This document shows, piece after piece, positions 60,053-64,000 of a DNA stretch of 64,000 nucleotides. The position numbers and the translations under genes are program-made. The stretch covers positions 11,893,871 through 11,957,870 of the forward strand of contig NC_060234.1 in NCBI RefSeq assembly GCF_021155775.2, in the 5' to 3' direction. The first letter of the stretch is position 1. The number at the start of each line of letters is the position of its first letter. This stretch comes from Neodiprion pinetum (lineage: Eukaryota; Arthropoda; Insecta; Hymenoptera; Diprionidae). Below the pieces are notes generated by a model. That model worked only from the letters and a program-made list of their open reading frames with translations, was not told the origin of the DNA and did no database searches.

Positions 60053-62262
60053 TCAATCGTCGCCTAACGACGGCCATTAACTACCGTACGCTTTACACTT
60101 TTCCGCCGCGGCCATTAACTGCCGTACGCATTTCACTCGACTACGTCTCTACTCTCTTCCGCTATCTGTTCGCAACTGCCCAACCGCTTCTCATCATGGC
60201 TGCGCCCGCTCCACACTTGCTTCCCTATCAACGTCGCATTCGCTCGACGCGCCATCTATATATATACATATATATATCTCACTTTTCCGGCAAGGCTCAA
60301 TATGTCTCTAACCAAACTATAACTGCAGTAACCGTAACCAGTTTTCCTTCTACTAGGTAACATATTTCATGATTCAAACTTTGTTTTCGTAATATTGGAG
60401 TTAAAATATATATCCCCAACATCTGGCGGCAAGTCTTAAAATAACATTCTATCTAAAGTCAAAAGCAGAATAATGAATAATGTACTTCAGAAAAATTTGT
60501 CAATGGATCTCATTATCTCTTTTTAATTATACGACGGTAGAGACATTTTCGTCACAAGTGAACAATGATAAGTTTTAGGTTATACACGCAAATTACGTAT
60601 GGTTACCTTCACGAGTTATTCAAAATTGATAAGCATTTCATATGGACACTACGACGATCTAGCAAATTATAATAAATCTAAATAGTTTCATATGTTTTGT
60701 TCAAATACTTACCTGTATATTTCAGCGTCAATTTATCATATCGGTTAAAATGCAGCGGACGGGGCCCACGGGATTTGGGTTCGGCCGTGGCAAGGCCTCG
60801 CCGGCTCAGCGCCGAGCCGAAAAATTAATGGTGGCGCTATCTTATATCAATGAATTTTCGCGTTGTAAAATATTGGTAAATAGAGTTTAATCAACAACGG
60901 AGTTGCGATTAACCTATTCGGGCTGCTGCTTTCTTGTGGGTAAAATATATTCCAGTGGTATGTACATCGACATATAGTATGTCAATGGGTATGTCAGTAA
61001 GTGCCGTGAATCGTTAAACAACTGAATGCTATATGCTAGGAACGTATTTTTTTTTTTTTATCAAGTTCTCTCAACTGAGAGATAAAAAGAAAATACATAA
61101 GGTTTGGGTACTAGCCCATACAACCATTTTTACACTTGATATTACAGTTTTCTATTATTTCATATTTTGATTGAATTACAATTATTTGAAAATTTTATGT
61201 TACAAATTATTTGAACATTTTATAGATTATTTTAACATAAAATATATCATTATATTAGAAATTAATTTTTAAAGATGCGATCTTTGGCGCGGAGCGGCAG
61301 CGCCATCTCTCGGAATTTTATTTAAATGGTGGGGTGACAGAAACTAATATCCCGTAGAGAAATACGTATGATCATATGGGACAACTTGTTTTATTAAATA
61401 ACGTTTTCAGCTTTAATATTCGTATGTAATCTACATATAATGGTCAGTAGTGTATATACGAGAGTTCTAACTCAGGATGGCGGCGTACCGACTCCTTCCT
61501 ACCTTACCGACAGTCGGTATTTTACCACCGCGATGATGAGCCTTACCTACGATATTGTTACCGACTGTAGCGTTACCATAGGTAGCGCCACCGGTATTTT
61601 TGTCCGATTTTACCGACAGATAGTTTGACAATGAATTATTTGCTTATTCAGATGAGTAGCCATTTTGATTTTTGCTTTGTCAGATGAGCAGTTATTTTGA
61701 TTATTTGCTTAGTCGGATGAGCAGCCATTTTGATTTGTTTATCGTCAGACAGTTTGATAATGGGATTTTTTGCTTAGCCGGATGAGCTCCCATTTTGATT
61801 TTTTCATCGTCGGATGAGCAAACATTTCGAATTTTTTATTTTTTTTTATTGTTAGATGGTAAACATTCTACCGATGAAATTGTTATCCCCAATTTTACCG
61901 ACAGTTGGTGTTACCGGGTGTTACCGCAGGTTCGTGGTATGTCGCGCCCCCACCATCGCATCATCGATCAATCGATATTCCATCGATTGACTCTGCGCGA
62001 TGTTTCCAATGCTTGCACCAAGATGGCAAATTTTTTATTCATTCATCGTATGGTTGGGGGTGAACGTTTCAAAAAATAACGGTCCGATGCTTTGAATATT
62101 TGTTTATTTTATTTATTAACAATGACATTCTATTTTCAACTTATACATAATAATGGAAATAGATCATCATATTTCAAATTGAGCAAATAACCTTACACAT
62201 ATTTTCATTATTCGCACAATAATAATAATAATAATAATTAAACATCCCATCTCAAAATTGAC
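60053..62262. other. no gene; simple repeats
   Basis: It contains a doubled CGGCCATTAACT-CCGTACGC block (60070-60128), a TA-rich microsatellite (about 60258-60278), a GC-rich patch (60750-60835), a TTACCGACAG-rich stretch (61490-61630, 61890-61930) and an AAT trinucleotide run (62217-62239). No coding signature was found. Confidence 0.5.
61641..61830. repeat. imperfect tandem repeat, about 31-43-bp units
   Basis: Five or so degenerate units follow the pattern TTGCTTAGTC-GATGAGCAGC then CATTTTGATT. Alternate units begin with an (A)TCGTC block. Confidence 0.75.
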
Positions 62263-63457
62263 TTATACCAATTTCTTAACCGTGCCGCTAATCGGGTTGT
62301 ACTCGACAATACGATTGTGCAAGATCATGCAATAGGCTGCGGTGTTTGCGGGAAATTCCACGCTAGCGTCAAATTCCAATCGAAGATCCACCGGTCTGGT
62401 TTTCAATGATTCATTCTGTATCGAGCAATCGATAACGATGAGGGGAGCTTGGTTTATAAATTCACGCTTCGATAACAAAGATTCGGCCTCTTTGTTGTAG
62501 TAGACGGTTTGAATTGAGAATGGCGTACTGATTGTTGGATATCTCGAGATTCAAATTTCTATAGGGATAACACTGCGAGTTGAGGAAGACTTTTACATCG
62601 CTGATTCGACAATGACAAATTCACTGGCATTTTTCTGGGGATCGTTTCTTCTTGCAGTTTGGAATCCTAGAACGACATATCTCGGCTTCTCCAACTGCAT
62701 CGATGTCTTGACCGCCCATACATGTCGCGTCGTTGACGGGAGTACCAGATACACGTACGTTTCCCAAGAACGAAAACTCATGGATATGGCCGGATTCTTG
62801 GCAATGTAGTTGAGTAACTGGATTTTCGGTTTATCGGCTAGTTTGATGTAGGGTAGCAACCACTCGATTTTATTAAGGGTAATTTTAAGGTTTTCCGTGG
62901 GCGGGGTCTGAATCACCGCATTCAAATCGGTGTTGGAACGTGTGAGAATCAACTCGTGTTTGCCATTGACGATGACTCGACGATAACCTTCGGCGAAGTC
63001 CAGCATATAATTCAATGGTAGAACAACGTCAAATCTCCGGAAGAATTGGTTAGTTTGGTATCACCGCTCAACCAACCGGTATTCTCCAGACTATATTGCT
63101 GACCCGGGCTTAGGGATAAGTGCCCCTTCATGACGCTGGTGATACCAATATTTTTATTCCGATCAATCTCCACACCGTTCAACTCGTAGCGAACTTCCTC
63201 AAACAAATGGCAAACAGCCATATTGATCAATTTCGTGCTCGTCACAGGATTTACACCATCGTCCTTTGTAATTTTTCCGTGAATGTGGAGAAAGCTTTTA
63301 CTGGGCAGTAGACACAAGTCTTGATGTTGAACAGCAATATGGATGTCATCGTTGTTCTGGAAGATGGATGATGCAAACGGCTGATGAGCATGAATCTCAG
63401 AGTGCGCAATCGATTCCTCGAATATCACGGGTTTCTGTGTTCTCATTATTTCCTCCA
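62263..63457 (-). pseudogene. double jelly-roll major capsid protein, Polinton/adintovirus type
   Basis: On the minus strand the frame begins at ATG 63457 (MEEIMRTQKPVIFEES). It contains LCLLPSKSFLHIHGK, FEEVRYELNGVEIDRNKN, LDFAEGYRRVIVNGKHELIL, SMSFRSWETYVYL, QLEKPRYVVLGFQTARRN, PLIVIDCSIQNESL and EYNPISGTVKKLV at the end. This is the arthropod double jelly-roll capsid family of Polinton/Maverick elements and related adintoviruses. At least three frame changes (near 63030, near 62610 and near 62510) break it. The penton-like gene lies just upstream on the same strand, as in other Polintons. It would form the main virion shell. Confidence 0.85.
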
Positions 63458-63674
63458 TGGCAACATACACAGGATGCAGCGAACACGAATTCTTATTTTC
63501 CAAAATTTCCACGTAGTCGAAGACCCAGGCTCTGGAGAAACCGAACGTTCAGAGGTGTCAGTCTCGTAGGCGGTGTAAACGTTGTCAGAGGTGTCGGGCG
63601 ACTGATGATTCTTGACCATGACGTTTGACTTTTATAACTTTTGCTCAACTTTCTCGTCTTAAACACGATTCCCA

Positions 63675-64000
63675 TTATTTGAGTGATTTCACGTGTAAAC
63701 GCACAGTAATCGTTTCGCCGCGAAAATTGATCAGCTCGTCGTCTTGATCGACTATTCTCAGCTGTAAATGATGTATTGACTGTACGGCGATTGGCAGGTA
63801 AATGACGCTGGCAGGCACTTCGACAATCTTATATCCCGATGGGACGGTTGGGAAAAATTCGTGAATCGTGTGAGCTAGACGTTTGTTTATGTAAGCCCCT
63901 GTGGTTATGCTACACTCAACGCGTAAAGTATTAACCTTCAGTATGGCTACTGGTAATTCAGATTTATGAGTAACGTTTCGTGCTAGCTCAACCGCCTTAA
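63675..64000 (-). CDS. penton-like (minor capsid) protein of a Polinton, C-terminal part
   Basis: The open minus-strand frame enters from the window's right edge and ends with TAA at 63675-63677. It reads ELARNVTHKSELPVAILKVN, SITTGAYINKRLAHTIHEFF, VEVPASVIYLPIAVQ and FRGETITVRLHVKSLK. The all-beta character and its position next to the double jelly-roll capsid gene suggest the companion minor capsid (penton-like) protein. About 107 codons are visible without a break. The N-terminus is outside the window. Confidence 0.65.
   Translation of the reverse strand, partial: KAVELARNVTHKSELPVAILKVNTLRVECSITTGAYINKRLAHTIHEFFPTVPSGYKIVEVPASVIYLPIAVQSIHHLQLRIVDQDDELINFRGETITVRLHVKSLK

Noticed and set aside
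61078..61130. Possible tRNA or small RNA gene
   Set aside because: No cloverleaf or box A/B could be built here; the same was true of other candidates checked by eye.

Overview
The window is AT-rich eukaryotic DNA from an insect. The evidence is GT-AG introns, a ZAD (zinc-finger-associated domain) gene start of the arthropod type, and transposon families typical of arthropod genomes (BEL/Pao, Ty3/gypsy, copia, insect MULE, hAT, P-like, pogo, Polinton). A hymenopteran is my best guess, from general resemblance only. There is no rRNA, no convincing tRNA and no CRISPR. Only two host genes can be supported, and both are split by introns. The rest is a graveyard of nested mobile elements plus low-information AT-rich DNA.

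Region 1-10 kb: a seven-exon minus-strand gene (9532 to 2263). It codes for a small secreted or membrane-delivered coiled-coil protein with a clear signal peptide, and all intron phases agree. Region 11-21 kb: a dead MULE remnant, a hAT-type MITE with an 8-bp target duplication, two back-to-back palindromic MITEs and a copia reverse-transcriptase fragment.

Region 22-33 kb: a nest with four elements at three depths. A decayed hAT-like transposase gene (plus strand) is split by a BEL/Pao retrotransposon (minus strand, TSD GGAGG). The BEL 3' LTR is itself split by a pogo-like DNA transposon whose transposase ends in a PHD-like finger. The BEL gag is split by a second LTR element (Ty3/gypsy gag-protease, TSD GTGTC).

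Region 34-43 kb: a P-superfamily transposon (THAP-domain exon, long terminal inverted repeats) carries a 468-bp MITE and a Ty3/gypsy LTR retrotransposon of about 7.5 kb. Downstream of integrase and inside its LTRs, that retrotransposon carries an uninterrupted reading frame for a complete deoxynucleoside kinase domain. This is the most unusual object in the window: a nucleotide-salvage enzyme apparently captured as retrotransposon cargo. A 135-codon antisense frame with paired CxxC motifs lies between the kinase and the 3' LTR.

Region 44-56 kb: a foldback repeat, then the first two coding exons of a ZAD protein (plus strand). Its intron 1 holds a MITE, and its intron 2 holds a complete-ended but decayed MULE (51.7-54.2 kb). 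Region 56-64 kb: a 3.3-kb hAT element with a BED-finger transposase (minus strand), tandem 148-bp repeats at its 5' end and a pristine 262-bp MITE beside it. At the right edge is part of a Polinton/adintovirus-like element with a frameshifted double jelly-roll major capsid gene and the C-terminal part of a penton-like protein running off the window.

Most element genes are broken by frameshifts or nonsense codons, many of which are one C-to-T step from CGA, CAG or CAA. All homology calls come from reading the translations by eye; no database search was run.
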